From the NCBI GenBank assembly GCA_049314555.1, contig JBMOEW010000001.1, positions 62,001 to 126,000 of the forward strand: 64,000 nucleotides of DNA, in the 5' to 3' direction. This stretch comes from REEB509 sp049314555 (GTDB lineage Bacteria; Pseudomonadota; Alphaproteobacteria; Caulobacterales; Aquidulcibacteraceae). The position numbers and the translations under genes are program-made. The notes beneath the pieces were generated by a model. It searched no databases. It saw only the letters and a program-made list of their open reading frames with translations, and was not told where the DNA came from. Below are positions 1-9,170 of the stretch, piece after piece. How positions within the stretch are numbered: the stretch's first letter is position 1; every line of letters begins with the position of its first letter.

Positions 1-419
1 GTGTTTCCCGTCGCGGTTGTCGCCTGTGTATTGCGGGTTGAGTTGTATGTACCACCGGCGTTGCGGGTGGTGGTGCCTTCAGAGACCGCGGACGCGCCGT
101 TTGCCCCTTGTGCCGCGAAACCGCCGCGGCGCACGGCCGATCCGTCCGGATTGACAGTGGTGGTTGAAGCGCGCACCGCGGCGTTGCCTGCGGGGGTGTG
201 CACCGCACCGGCGCTGCCGGCTGTGACTGAACCGTCTGGATTTTGGACGGCGCCGCGTCCGCGGACCGTCGCGCCGCCGGAGGGGCCTACTGCACCGGTC
301 ACAACGCCGTTTTCACCGCGGGCCCGGACGCGCCCTTCGCGGGCGTCTGCTACGCCGGCACCAACGACGGCGATTGCGCAAATGCTGGCTGCCAGCATCA
401 TCAAGGTTTTGTTGGTCAT
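1..419 (-). CDS. Secreted Gly/Ala/Thr-rich repeat protein (3' end cut by window edge)
   Basis: Reading right to left from an ATG at 419, the frame stays open for 139 codons to the window edge, so the C-terminus is missing. A clear RBS (GAGGAGA) lies about 8 nt upstream. Residues 1-27 look like a Sec signal peptide (MTNKTLMMLAASICAIAVVG, cleavage near ADA-RE). The mature part is low complexity, rich in G, A, T, S and R, with the recurring turn NPDGS (twice) and related AGN/GANG units. I recognise no domain. Similar small secreted, glycine-turn repeat proteins are common in alphaproteobacteria and have no defined role. Codon wobble is GC-rich like the neighbours. It is divergent from the two-component operon, so it may be a target, but nothing proves that. 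Confidence 0.75.
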   Translation of the reverse strand, partial: MTNKTLMMLAASICAIAVVGAGVADAREGRVRARGENGVVTGAVGPSGGATVRGRGAVQNPDGSVTAGSAGAVHTPAGNAAVRASTTTVNPDGSAVRRGGFAAQGANGASAVSEGTTTRNAGGTYNSTRNTQATTATGN

Positions 420-628
420 GATCGGTTCTCCTCTTGCACGCATCGGGATCGACGCGTCTGATGGAGCCAATCTGAGGGGCGCATGTTTCGCGGTGATGTC
501 GCCGAAGGGGCCAAGTGTTGCGCCGTGCCTCAAAACCATCGCCCTGAAACACTTTGCAACAGCTTCCCACCGTGATCTTTTTTGCGCAGGGTTAGGGTCA
601 GCTTGACCTTGTGTTGAACGGATCAGTT

Positions 629-1336
629 ATGGCTCACCGACCTGCCCGCATTATCGTGGTTGACGACGACCTAGAGTTACGAAACCTCTTGCAGCGCTAT
701 TTGACAGAGAACGGCCATCGGGTTCGGGCGGTTGACTGCGGCAAGGCCTTGGATAGCGCTTTGGCACGGGAACCAGCCGATGCTGTTGTTTTGGATCTGA
801 TGTTGCCGGATGAGGATGGGCTGGCAATTACGCGACGCCTGCGCGCCGCGGGGGAGACGGTTGCGATCTTGATGCTCACGGCGCGGGGGGATCCGGTTGA
901 CCGCATCCTTGGGCTGGAGATGGGGGCCGACGACTATTTGGCCAAGCCGTTTACCCCGCGGGAGTTGTTAGCGCGTCTGTCGGCCATTCTGCGGCGTTTG
1001 CACGCGACGGGCGCGACTTTGGACAATGCGGTGCGCTTCGGGCCGTTTGTGTTGGACTTGAATGCGATGGCGCTGCAGCGGGACGGCGCTTCCATCACCT
1101 TGTCATCGCGGGAATTTGCGTTGTTGGCGGCATTGGCCGCACGTCCAGGGCGGGCGTTGTCGCGCGCGCAGCTGATTGAATTGGCGCTCGGCCGGGATGC
1201 GGAGGTGACGGATCGCGCCATCGATGTTCAAGTGGCCCGGTTACGCAAAGTGGTCGAAGATGACCCTGCGAACCCAGTTTGGATCAAGACTGTTTGGGGG
1301 GTCGGCTACGTCTTTGCCGGGGAGGCGCGGTCGTGA
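629..1336 (+). CDS. OmpR-family response regulator
   Basis: DNA-binding response regulator of 235 aa. The receiver domain (about residues 7-120) has the acidic pocket VDDD, the phospho-acceptor Asp56 in LDLMLPDEDG and the conserved Lys106 in LAKPF. The C-terminal part (about 140-232) is a winged helix of OmpR/PhoB type ending in VWGVGYVF. I prefer the ATG at 629 over the GTG at 611 because the receiver fold begins right after it. It overlaps the downstream kinase by 4 nt (GTGA), so the two form one translationally coupled system. The kinase phosphoryl-transfer motif is EnvZ-like, which suggests an OmpR/EnvZ-type pair. The signal and targets are unknown, but the following peptide importer on the same strand is a plausible one. 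Confidence 0.93.
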   Translation: MAHRPARIIVVDDDLELRNLLQRYLTENGHRVRAVDCGKALDSALAREPADAVVLDLMLPDEDGLAITRRLRAAGETVAILMLTARGDPVDRILGLEMGADDYLAKPFTPRELLARLSAILRRLHATGATLDNAVRFGPFVLDLNAMALQRDGASITLSSREFALLAALAARPGRALSRAQLIELALGRDAEVTDRAIDVQVARLRKVVEDDPANPVWIKTVWGVGYVFAGEARS

Positions 1337-2634
1337 GGGCATGGCTTCCGCAAAGCATCGCCGGGCAGGCTTTAGTTTCTACGATTGGATTGATCTTGCT
1401 GGCGCAGATCATCTCTACGTTGATCCTTGGGGTATTTGTGTTGCGGCCGCAGGCGCAGCGGGTGGGCTCGATTGCTGCCTACAGCATTGCTGCGGTCTCG
1501 GTGGCGGCTGCGGACGCGACGCCGGAAACCCGGGCTGCCTTGATAGCGAGGCTTGACGATTCCGCCTATCTGGATGTGTGGCGGGGTCCTGAGCCGCCGG
1601 ATCTCGGGGGGCCGGCTCCGCGGTTCCTGGAGCGAACCTTTATGCAGGCCCTAGTGGATGCGCTTGGGCCTGGAACCATCCTGACATGGCGCACGGATCC
1701 AAAGCGCCAATTGTGGCTGGAGGTTCAGATTGGGCCTGAGCTGGTTTGGATGACGTCGCGCGTACCAACGGCGATGCAACCGATCAGCGCTTTGGTTTGG
1801 TCTGCGGTGGTGGCGTTTTTGCTGTCCTTGTTGGGGGCTGTCGCTTTGCAAAGGCGGATCGCGCGTCCGCTGGAGGCGCTTAAGGCGGCGGTGGCGAGGC
1901 CGCATCCTTCTGAACTACCCGTGGATCCGCGCGGGGCGAGCGAGGTGAAGGCGCTGACCCAGGCCTTTAACGCCATGCACGCCCGGGTGGCGCTGGTGGA
2001 ACAGGAGCGCGCGGAGCTGCTGGCGGGCGTTTCGCACGACATTCGCACGCCGTTGGCGAAGTTGCGTTTGGCCGTCGAGATGTTGGCGGGCACGGATGAC
2101 GGATTGTCCGCGGCGGCGCACCGCCATGTTGAAGAAATCGATCGTCTTTTGGGGCAGTTCTTGGTGTTTGCGCGGGGACCGGATGCCGGTCCCTCCCAAT
2201 TCTTCGACGGGGATGCGCTGATTTCGGAGGTTGTGGCACTCCGGGAGGTCGATGGGTTTTCGTTTGCGGTCCAGGGACCGCCAATTGGCCAGCTCTACGG
2301 TCATCCAGAAAGCCTTCGGCGGGCTCTGGTCAACTTCACCGAAAACGCGACCCGCTACGGGGCGACGCCATTCTCTATTGTCACACAGATCAACAACGAC
2401 GAAGTTGTCCTGGCGGTTCGTGATCAAGGTATCGGGGTCCCGCAGGAGGCCCTCGCGCGGCTGGCGGAGCCATTTGTTCGCGGGCGGAGCGGGGCGGGGG
2501 GGTCTGGTCTTGGGCTTGCGATTGCCGCACAGGCCGCCAGGCGGCACGGCGGAACGCTGCGGTTGATGAACCTTTCTCCCGTTGGGTTTGAGGCGGCTCT
2601 GGTGTTGCCGCGCGGTCCAGCTCAGGGCAATTGA
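1333..2634 (+). CDS. EnvZ-type sensor histidine kinase
   Basis: Membrane sensor kinase of 433 aa starting at GTG 1333, inside the stop codon of the response regulator. Order of parts: transmembrane segment at about 16-37, a periplasmic loop of about 115 aa, second transmembrane segment at about 152-172, HAMP linker, then HisKA with the phospho-accepting His235 in GVSHDIRTPLAKLRLAVEM, and an HATPase_c domain with N box NFTENATRYG, G1 box DQGIGVP and G2 box GSGLGLAIAA. The H-box is very close to that of EnvZ. It phosphorylates the regulator encoded just upstream. The periplasmic domain shows no recognisable fold, so the stimulus cannot be read from sequence. Confidence 0.93.
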   Translation: MRAWLPQSIAGQALVSTIGLILLAQIISTLILGVFVLRPQAQRVGSIAAYSIAAVSVAAADATPETRAALIARLDDSAYLDVWRGPEPPDLGGPAPRFLERTFMQALVDALGPGTILTWRTDPKRQLWLEVQIGPELVWMTSRVPTAMQPISALVWSAVVAFLLSLLGAVALQRRIARPLEALKAAVARPHPSELPVDPRGASEVKALTQAFNAMHARVALVEQERAELLAGVSHDIRTPLAKLRLAVEMLAGTDDGLSAAAHRHVEEIDRLLGQFLVFARGPDAGPSQFFDGDALISEVVALREVDGFSFAVQGPPIGQLYGHPESLRRALVNFTENATRYGATPFSIVTQINNDEVVLAVRDQGIGVPQEALARLAEPFVRGRSGAGGSGLGLAIAAQAARRHGGTLRLMNLSPVGFEAALVLPRGPAQGN

Positions 2635-2724
2635 TCGACGCCCGCGCGCCGGTGGCAGCAGTTGGCCCTTGCCATCTTGGGGCGGGTTGGGCCAAAGCGA
2701 CGTCTTGGCCATGAAGGGCAAGGC

Positions 2725-4212
2725 GTGAGACTGCGACGGCGTGACATTTTTCCGCTTGCCGGGGGCTTTATGGCGGGGTGCGCCGCACCTGCGGCTCCGC
2801 GTTCAGATTTGCGGATCGGGATGGCGTTGGAGCCGCCTCACCTTGATCCAACCTCGGGTGCGGCCTCGGCCGTCGATGAAATCGTTTATGCCAATGTGTT
2901 TGAGGGGCTCACGCGATTTGACGCCCAAGGCCGCGTGCAGCCCGCTTTGGCGCGCAGCTGGGAGGTGAGCCGCGACGGGCTTGGGTATGTGTTTCATCTG
3001 CAGCCGGACGTTCGTTTTCACGATGGCAGCGTGTGCGACGCAGAAACGGTGAAGTTCTCGCTAGACCGGGCGTTTGCCCCAGAGTCCACCAATGCCCAGA
3101 AGGAGCTGTTTGCCCAAATCGCCGCGGTTGCGGTGCTTGACCCTCTTCGGGTGCAGATCCGGCTGAAGCGGGCGAGCGAGGCCTTGATCGAAAATCTGGC
3201 CTGGGGGGATGCGGTGATTGTATCGCCTGCCAGTGCGGCTATGAATGTGGAGCGCCCGATCGGCACGGGGCCGTTTCGGTTTGTGCGATGGGCGCGCGGC
3301 GCGCTGGTGGTTTTGGAGCGGGCCACTGGGTATTGGGGCACGCCAGCGCGGCTGACTGGGGCGAGCTTTGCGTTTATTCCGGAGGCGGCGTCCCTTTTGG
3401 GGGCTTTGTTTTCGGGGGACGTCGATGGATTTCCAGATTTTGGGGCCCCTGAACTTTTGGCGCTGATCGAGCGCGATGGTCGGTTTCGTGTGGCGGCGGG
3501 AGCTTCGCAGGGCGAAACGATTGTGGCGATCAATAACGCGCGTGCGCCGTTCAACGACCTGCGGGTGCGCCAGGCTTTGTGCCACGCAGTCAACCGGGCA
3601 GACGTGATCCGGGGGGCGATGCACGGATTCGGTCTGCCGATTGGCAGTCATTTTCCGCCCAATGATCCAGCTTATGTCGATCTGACGGCGCGCTATCCTT
3701 ATGACCCGGCTCTGGCGCGGGCGTTGCTCGCGCAGGCGGGGTTTGAGCGCGGCTTTGCCACCAGCTTGAAGCTGCCGCCGACGGCTTATGCGCGACGCAG
3801 CGGCGAGATCGTTGCGGCGCAGCTTCGCGCAGTCGGGATCGAGGCCAAAATAGAAGCGATCGAGTGGGCGCAATGGCTGGAGCAGGTATTTACCAACCGC
3901 GATTTCGACCTCACGATTGTGTCTCATACCGAGCCACGCGACTACAATATCTATGCCCGGGACGACTATTATTTTGACTATCACAGCGCGGCCTTCAAGT
4001 CCCTGCTGAACGCCGCCGACACTGCGTTGACCGCGCCGGAAAGACTGGCTGCGCTGCAAGCGCTGCAACGTCAGATTGCGGACGATGCGGTCAATGTCTT
4101 CTTGTTTCAATTCCCGAAATTGGGGGTGTGGCGCAAGGATGTGCAGGGGGTATGGGTGGACGCGCCAACCCAAGCCAACGATTTGACGCAAGCCTATTGG
4201 TCCGTGTCATGA
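2725..4212 (+). CDS. Peptide/solute ABC transporter substrate-binding lipoprotein (SBP family 5)
   Basis: Periplasmic binding protein of the DppA/OppA family, 495 aa from GTG 2725 (AGGG-type RBS just upstream). Upstream in-frame codons carry no signal peptide, which supports this start. The N-terminus MRLRRRDIFPLAGGFMAGC has a basic, arginine-rich start and a lipobox-like AGC, so it is probably a lipoprotein, possibly Tat-exported. Family motifs include ANVFEGLTRFD and the WEVSRDGLGYVFHLQPDVRFHDG-type segment, followed by VKFSLDR. It captures substrate for the two permeases downstream; its stop overlaps the first permease start (ATGA). Dipeptide, oligopeptide or another small solute cannot be distinguished from sequence. 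Confidence 0.92.
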   Translation: MRLRRRDIFPLAGGFMAGCAAPAAPRSDLRIGMALEPPHLDPTSGAASAVDEIVYANVFEGLTRFDAQGRVQPALARSWEVSRDGLGYVFHLQPDVRFHDGSVCDAETVKFSLDRAFAPESTNAQKELFAQIAAVAVLDPLRVQIRLKRASEALIENLAWGDAVIVSPASAAMNVERPIGTGPFRFVRWARGALVVLERATGYWGTPARLTGASFAFIPEAASLLGALFSGDVDGFPDFGAPELLALIERDGRFRVAAGASQGETIVAINNARAPFNDLRVRQALCHAVNRADVIRGAMHGFGLPIGSHFPPNDPAYVDLTARYPYDPALARALLAQAGFERGFATSLKLPPTAYARRSGEIVAAQLRAVGIEAKIEAIEWAQWLEQVFTNRDFDLTIVSHTEPRDYNIYARDDYYFDYHSAAFKSLLNAADTALTAPERLAALQALQRQIADDAVNVFLFQFPKLGVWRKDVQGVWVDAPTQANDLTQAYWSVS

Positions 4213-5162
4213 GGGGTTTCTTGTTGGGTCGACTGGCGATGATGGCCCTGACGCTTTTGGCCGCCAGCGTGGTGGTGTTTGCCCTCTTGAATCTGCTTCC
4301 CGGCGACCCCGCACGGTTCATGATGGGCTTGAATGCGGCACCGGAGGCGGTGGCTGCTTTGCGCGCCGAACTGGGTTTGGATCGGCCGGTTATTGTGCGC
4401 TATTTTGAATGGCTGCTTGGCATGCTGCGGGGCGATTTTGGCCTTAGCTACACCTATCGGGTGCCGGTGGCGGACCTGATCGGGCAGCGCGCTGTGCTGT
4501 CGGTGCCGTTGACGCTTTTGGCGATGGGGCTTTCGATCGTGGTGGCGTTGGGGCTCGCGATTGTTACGTTCCAAACACGGAATGTCTGGGTGCGGCGCGC
4601 GTTGCTTGGGCTGGGGCAGGCGGGGGTGGCTGCACCGCCGTTTGTGGTCGCGCTTTTGCTTGTGCAGATTTTTGCCGTGTGGCTGGGCTGGGTGTCGGCG
4701 GGGGGATTTCCCGGTTGGGAGGCGGGGCTTTTTGCCGGCCTCAAGGCGCTGATATTGCCGGCGATCGCGCTTGCGTTGCCGCAAGCGGCTATCTTGTTTT
4801 CGGTTTTGCGATCGGCGATGGTTGCAAGTGCGCGCGAGCCGTATGTGACTACCGCGCGGGCCAAGGGCCTTTCTTCCTGGCAAACGATCGTCGGGCACAT
4901 TTTGCCAAACGCCATGATCCCGATGCTGACCATCCTTGGGCTGCAGTTCACGTTTCTATTGGCGGGAGCGGTGATCATCGAGAATGTGTTTTACCTGCCT
5001 GGCCTTGGCCGGTTGGTGTTTCAAGCCGTTGCACAGCGGGATCTGATCGTGGTGCAGGGCGTGATCATGACGCTGGTATTTGTGGCCGTGGTGGCCACCT
5101 TCGTGATCGACTTGCTTTACGCGTTTGCGGATCCTCGCGTGCGGACTGGGGGGCAGCGGTAA
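4209..5162 (+). CDS. ABC transporter permease, DppB type
   Basis: Inner-membrane permease of 317 aa, starting at an ATG that overlaps the stop of the binding-protein gene by 4 nt. It has about six hydrophobic segments. The N-terminus carries the DppB hallmark LLPGDPARFM, followed by LRAELGLDRPVIVRYFEWL. The EAA loop that docks the ATPase is seen near REPYVTTARAKGLSSWQTI, and the family's IIENVFYLPGLGRL stretch follows. It pairs with the DppC-type permease whose ATG overlaps its TAA stop by one base. Together they form the membrane channel of the importer. Confidence 0.95.
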   Translation: MRGFLLGRLAMMALTLLAASVVVFALLNLLPGDPARFMMGLNAAPEAVAALRAELGLDRPVIVRYFEWLLGMLRGDFGLSYTYRVPVADLIGQRAVLSVPLTLLAMGLSIVVALGLAIVTFQTRNVWVRRALLGLGQAGVAAPPFVVALLLVQIFAVWLGWVSAGGFPGWEAGLFAGLKALILPAIALALPQAAILFSVLRSAMVASAREPYVTTARAKGLSSWQTIVGHILPNAMIPMLTILGLQFTFLLAGAVIIENVFYLPGLGRLVFQAVAQRDLIVVQGVIMTLVFVAVVATFVIDLLYAFADPRVRTGGQR

Positions 5163-5992
5163 TGCCGGGGCGCAATGGTCTAGCCTTGCCGCTATCGCTT
5201 TGGCTTGGTGGCGGGGTGGCGTGTGTTTTGGTTATAGCCATTGTGGTGTCTTGGGTTTGGTCACCCTATGATCCAGAGGCGTTAGACCTTAGTGCAGCCC
5301 TGCAAGCGCCCAATTTTTTGCATTGGCTGGGAACGGATCAACTTGGCCGCGACGTTGCCAGCTTGCTTTTGGTGGGGGCGCAAAGCTCTGTTCAGGTGGC
5401 CTTGATTGCTGTTGGGATTGGGGTGTTCATCGGGGTTCCCCTGGGCCTTGCTGCTGCTGCGTTGAGGGGGTGGCCGGACGAAATCCTGATGCGCACGAAC
5501 GATATCGTGTTTGCATTCCCGGCCCTGATCCTTGCAATCCTTTTGGCCGCCATTTGGGGCCCAGGGGCCGCCAACGCCGCGATCGCCATTGGGGTTTTCA
5601 ATGTGCCGGTTTTTGCGCGCGTGACGCGGGGCGGTGCGCTCATGCTTTGGACGCGGGAGTTTGTTATGGCAGCTCGCGCGGCGGGCAAGAACGAGGCGAG
5701 GATCTCGGCAGAGCATATCTTACCCAACCTGATTGATCCGTTGATCGTGCAAATTGCCATTCAGTTTTCGCTGGGCATCCTTGCGGAGTCGGCCTTGTCG
5801 TATGTTGGCCTTGGGGTGCAGGCGCCAACGCCTAGCTGGGGGCGGATGTTGGCGGAGTCGCAGACGTACGCATTCATCGCACCTTGGTTGGCGATCGCGC
5901 CCGCCGCCGCGCTCATTGTCACCGTGTTGGGTCTCAACCTGCTGGGTGAAGGATTGCGCGACGTGGCGAACCATCGAGAACGCCGGCTATGA
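5162..5992 (+). CDS. ABC transporter permease, DppC type
   Basis: Second permease of the peptide-type importer, 276 aa, with start codon sharing one base with the previous stop (TAATG). The DppC hallmark LGTDQLGRDV is present after the first transmembrane segment, followed by the membrane domain with FAFPALILAILLAAIWGPG. The cytoplasmic EAA loop lies around EFVMAARAAGKNEARISAEH, and the C-terminal signature is SYVGLGVQAPTPSWGRML. It ends 4 nt inside the start of the ATPase gene. The overlaps from 4209 to 7566 imply a single transcript with coupled translation. Confidence 0.95.
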   Translation: MPGRNGLALPLSLWLGGGVACVLVIAIVVSWVWSPYDPEALDLSAALQAPNFLHWLGTDQLGRDVASLLLVGAQSSVQVALIAVGIGVFIGVPLGLAAAALRGWPDEILMRTNDIVFAFPALILAILLAAIWGPGAANAAIAIGVFNVPVFARVTRGGALMLWTREFVMAARAAGKNEARISAEHILPNLIDPLIVQIAIQFSLGILAESALSYVGLGVQAPTPSWGRMLAESQTYAFIAPWLAIAPAAALIVTVLGLNLLGEGLRDVANHRERRL

Positions 5993-7566
5993 GTGCTGCG
6001 CTTGAGGTTTGCAATCTGCGCTTGTCGATCGATGGTGTTCAGCTTCTGAACGGCGTGAACCTTTCAGCGCAGGCCGGGCAGATTACGGCAGTGGTTGGAG
6101 CATCGGGGTGTGGGAAGTCTTTGACGTTGCTTGCCTGTGTGGGCCTGCAGCCCGCTTCGGCCATCGTATCGGGCGAAGTGCTGGTGGACGGCACGCAAGT
6201 TATCGAGGCCAAGCACAAGCAGTTGCAAGAGCTGCGTGGCGCGCGAGTGGGCCTCGTGTTTCAGGAGGTGATGGCGGCGCTGAACCCGGTGCGCACGATT
6301 GGCGACCAAATCGCTGAAGCGGTTTATGTCCACCGCGGTGGCACGTGGGCTGCTGCGGCCCTTCTGGCACGGGCCGCGCTGGACCGGGTGGGCCTTTCAG
6401 CGATCGAGGCGGCGCGCTATCCGCACCAACTTTCTGGGGGGCAGCGACAACGTGTTGCCATCGCGATCGCCACGGTTTTGAAGCCGGCGATTTTGTTGGC
6501 GGACGAGCCGACGTCCGCGCTGGACGTGACGACCCAAGCGGAAGTGATGCGGCTGTTTCAAGAGCTCGTGACGCAGGATGGGATTGCGCTTGTGCTGGTG
6601 AGCCACGATCTGGCGCTGGTTGCTGCGTATGCGGATCACATTTACTTTATGGAAGCCGGAGAAATCGTTGCGAACGGAAAGTCTCCGATCAACGCGGCGC
6701 TGCATTCGTCTGTGCAAAGACTTATGCGGGATGCTCGAGCTGAGCCGAAGCGCGCAACGCGCACGCCGCCTACGGACGACCTGTTGGTTGTGAAGAACCT
6801 TTGCGTGACCTATCGCGATGGCCAGGCTTTCGGTCGACGCCAACCGCAGACCGTTTTGAAGGACATCAGCTTTTGCGTTAGGCGCGGGGAAAGCGTTGGG
6901 CTGGTTGGGGAAAGCGGCTCTGGAAAATCCACTTTGGCGCGTGCCGTATTGGGGCTGCAGTCGGTGCAGTCCGGCACCGTGCAGGTCTGCGGCCAGGCTT
7001 TTCACGCGTCCGCTGGCGCATCGCTGAAGGCCCTGCGACGCCAAGTGCAGATTGTGTTTCAGGACCCGTTCGGGAGCTTTGATCCGCGGTTGCGGATTGA
7101 CCGGATCGTGGCAGAGCCGCTTTACCTCGCTGCGCCGCGCTTGACCCGGGCGGAAGAGCGACGTCGTGTTGATGCCATGCTTGAGCGGGTTGGCCTTAAC
7201 GCCCGCGACGGCGACCGATATCCGCACGCTTTTTCCGGCGGGCAGCGCCAGCGCCTCGCGTTGGCACGCGCCCTGATCATCGAGCCCGCAATGATCGTTT
7301 TGGATGAAGCTGTTTCGGCGTTGGATGTGTCGACCCGGGCGCGCATCCTGGACTTGTTGGCTGAGGTCGCAGAGCAATCCGGGGTGTCTTATTTGTTCAT
7401 CTCTCACGATATCGCGGTGGTCCGTGCGATCACGGATCGAACGCTGGTGCTGCGGAACGGCGAAATCGTCGAGGAGGGTGAAACTGCGACCGTGTTTGCC
7501 GCGCCCCGCCATGCGTATACGCGGCTATTGGTTGAGTCTACGCCGACCCTGCCGGCCGCACTTTAA
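5989..7566 (+). CDS. Fused double ABC ATPase (DppD-DppF type)
   Basis: Two ABC ATPase domains in one 525-aa chain. Domain 1 (about 5-240) has Walker A GASGCGKS at 37-44, signature LSGGQRQRVAIA and Walker B ILLADEPTSALD. Domain 2 (about 265-520) has Walker A GESGSGKST, signature FSGGQRQRLALA and Walker B MIVLDEAVSALD. It powers the importer encoded upstream. DppD and DppF are separate in E. coli; single-chain fusions are common in alphaproteobacteria (gsiA/yejF style). It overlaps the upstream permease by 4 nt and meets the opposing TPR gene tail-to-tail with a 4-nt overlap, leaving no room for a dedicated terminator. Confidence 0.95.
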   Translation: MSAALEVCNLRLSIDGVQLLNGVNLSAQAGQITAVVGASGCGKSLTLLACVGLQPASAIVSGEVLVDGTQVIEAKHKQLQELRGARVGLVFQEVMAALNPVRTIGDQIAEAVYVHRGGTWAAAALLARAALDRVGLSAIEAARYPHQLSGGQRQRVAIAIATVLKPAILLADEPTSALDVTTQAEVMRLFQELVTQDGIALVLVSHDLALVAAYADHIYFMEAGEIVANGKSPINAALHSSVQRLMRDARAEPKRATRTPPTDDLLVVKNLCVTYRDGQAFGRRQPQTVLKDISFCVRRGESVGLVGESGSGKSTLARAVLGLQSVQSGTVQVCGQAFHASAGASLKALRRQVQIVFQDPFGSFDPRLRIDRIVAEPLYLAAPRLTRAEERRRVDAMLERVGLNARDGDRYPHAFSGGQRQRLALARALIIEPAMIVLDEAVSALDVSTRARILDLLAEVAEQSGVSYLFISHDIAVVRAITDRTLVLRNGEIVEEGETATVFAAPRHAYTRLLVESTPTLPAAL

Positions 7567-8927
7567 GGCGTTGCATGTTTGGCACGGGTTGCCGCAGCGC
7601 GGCTTGCGGCCTTGGCCGCTTGTGGCTTAAGGCCAAGCTTGCCATAGACTTCGGCGAGAAGTGTATTGAGCGGTGCCCCGTCTGGATCGTGGCGCCTGCG
7701 CAGTTCCAGGGCCTCTTGCGCCGCGCTCCATTGGCCGCTCCGCACTAGGGCATCGAGCCAGATTTGTTCGAATAAATCTCGTTGGGCGTGGCTGCCGCCA
7801 ATCATCGACATTTGTGGCAAGGCGATGGCTAGGTTTTCCGCCGCTTTCGGATAATCGGCATACGCATGAGCGAGCAAGCCTCGTGCGGCTGGCAGCGCCA
7901 CGCGGCTCCAGACGGAGGTGCCAAAACTGGCGCGACGTTCGATTGCTGTGAACATGTCTACGGTGTGTTGGCTGTTCGCTCGGGCGAGAGCATAGAGATA
8001 GTGAAGACTTAAAAATGGAAGGGTCGCGTCGGAACCGCGGGCTTCGATGTGGACGGCAAGGTCTGCCCAGCGATCGCCGACAGGAACGCCTGCCAGGTTG
8101 AGCCGTACCAGGAGCGATAGCGCGCCCGCTTGATCCTGCGAATAGGATTTATCCATGCTCCAGACCGCCCGATCATAGATCTGAAGGGCTTTATCTGCTT
8201 GCCCCTGGCTGATCGCGAAGAGGGCGAGGTGCCACCAATTGTGGGTGAACATGAACGAATTCAGGTCTCTCCAACCGGGGGCTGCGTGCTCCAGGAAGCG
8301 CGCGCCTTCATCCACGCGGCCTTGGGTGAGCATGACGTGGGCCAGGGCATGCTGCGCCCATGGTTCTTTTTGCTTCATGGCCAGAGCTGTGTGTGCGGCT
8401 TGCTCCGCATCCGGCAGAAGATGGCATTGCTCCAGGGCGAACGCGATCATGCCATGCATCTGGGCCACGTCGCGATTGGCGTCAAACACGTCCTGCGCGA
8501 CGCGGAGCATCGTCGGTGCGTCGCCCTGGTTGAACAGAAGGTATTGGCGCACTTTGAGGATGGTAAGGTCTCGGGGGTAGGCGGTGTTGAGCGCCTCCCC
8601 GATGGCCAGGGCTTCGGCAGGGTCGTCGTTCGCCCAGGCCTGCGCGAAGGCAAGGTTTAGCTGCTCGCGTTTTGTCGCCGCGCCGGTTTTGGCCCTTGCC
8701 AGAAATGGGGCGGCCTTTTGGGGGGCTTCCGGCGATTCCAGGAACAGCCAGAGCATGGCCGCATACGTGTTGGCGAGGCTGCAGTCTGGGTCTGTTTCTG
8801 CGGCCCGCAGGACGTTGGCAGCCTTGGTTTCGTAGCTTAGAAATCCATCGACAAAATCGCCGACGTCGGCAGCGACGGATCGGTCGTTTGCGGTAATCGG
8901 ATTGCCGAGGATGTCTTGATACTGCAA
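7563..8927 (-). CDS. TTC38-like tetratricopeptide repeat protein
   Basis: Cytoplasmic, all-helical protein of 454 aa with no signal peptide. The first half has repeated helix pairs typical of TPRs (for example DPDCSLANTYAAMLWLFLES and REQLNLAFAQAWANDDPAEA). The central block MFTHNWWHLALFAISQGQADKALQIYD matches what I know of the TTC38 family. These proteins are found in bacteria and animals and have no firmly assigned biochemical role. The ATG at 8927 has a CGGAG RBS. It is transcribed alone, convergent with the peptide importer and divergent from the TonB-dependent receptor. Family assignment rests on the WWHLALF-type motif and overall length. Confidence 0.8.
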   Translation of the reverse strand: MQYQDILGNPITANDRSVAADVGDFVDGFLSYETKAANVLRAAETDPDCSLANTYAAMLWLFLESPEAPQKAAPFLARAKTGAATKREQLNLAFAQAWANDDPAEALAIGEALNTAYPRDLTILKVRQYLLFNQGDAPTMLRVAQDVFDANRDVAQMHGMIAFALEQCHLLPDAEQAAHTALAMKQKEPWAQHALAHVMLTQGRVDEGARFLEHAAPGWRDLNSFMFTHNWWHLALFAISQGQADKALQIYDRAVWSMDKSYSQDQAGALSLLVRLNLAGVPVGDRWADLAVHIEARGSDATLPFLSLHYLYALARANSQHTVDMFTAIERRASFGTSVWSRVALPAARGLLAHAYADYPKAAENLAIALPQMSMIGGSHAQRDLFEQIWLDALVRSGQWSAAQEALELRRRHDPDGAPLNTLLAEVYGKLGLKPQAAKAASRAAATRAKHATP

Positions 8928-9170
8928 ATGCTTGAACTCCGTTTTGGTGTGGTGAACCTAGCTGAACTTGGCTCGCCAAGGGAGGCCGATTTCGAGGGCC
9001 CCGATTTTCCCCTTTTGGGTGAATGTTTGGCGCGCGCCAACCCGCCTGCGCGAATGCGCGGTGGTGTTTGGGAACAAACGGGTATCGGGGGAGGGCTGCA
9101 AAAGATCCGCGTTTTCGCCGATTTGGGATGGTATCGGGGTGGTGAGGTTCTTGCGGAGGAAGCATCGAGG

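Noticed and set aside
1..606. Plus-strand 201-codon open frame
   Set aside because: It covers the opposite strand of a gene with a signal peptide and RBS, and its own translation is low-complexity Pro/Ala/Arg with no start signal.
4679..5161. Longer start for the DppC-type permease
   Set aside because: It would overlap most of the DppB gene; the ATG overlapping the upstream stop gives the canonical N-terminus.
8130..8660. 176-codon plus-strand frame
   Set aside because: Antisense to the TPR protein gene, with no supporting features.
8967..8980. CTTGGC-TC-GCCAAG palindrome as a terminator or operator
   Set aside because: Short with a 2-nt loop and adjacent to the divergent TPR gene start; too common in GC-rich DNA to stand alone.
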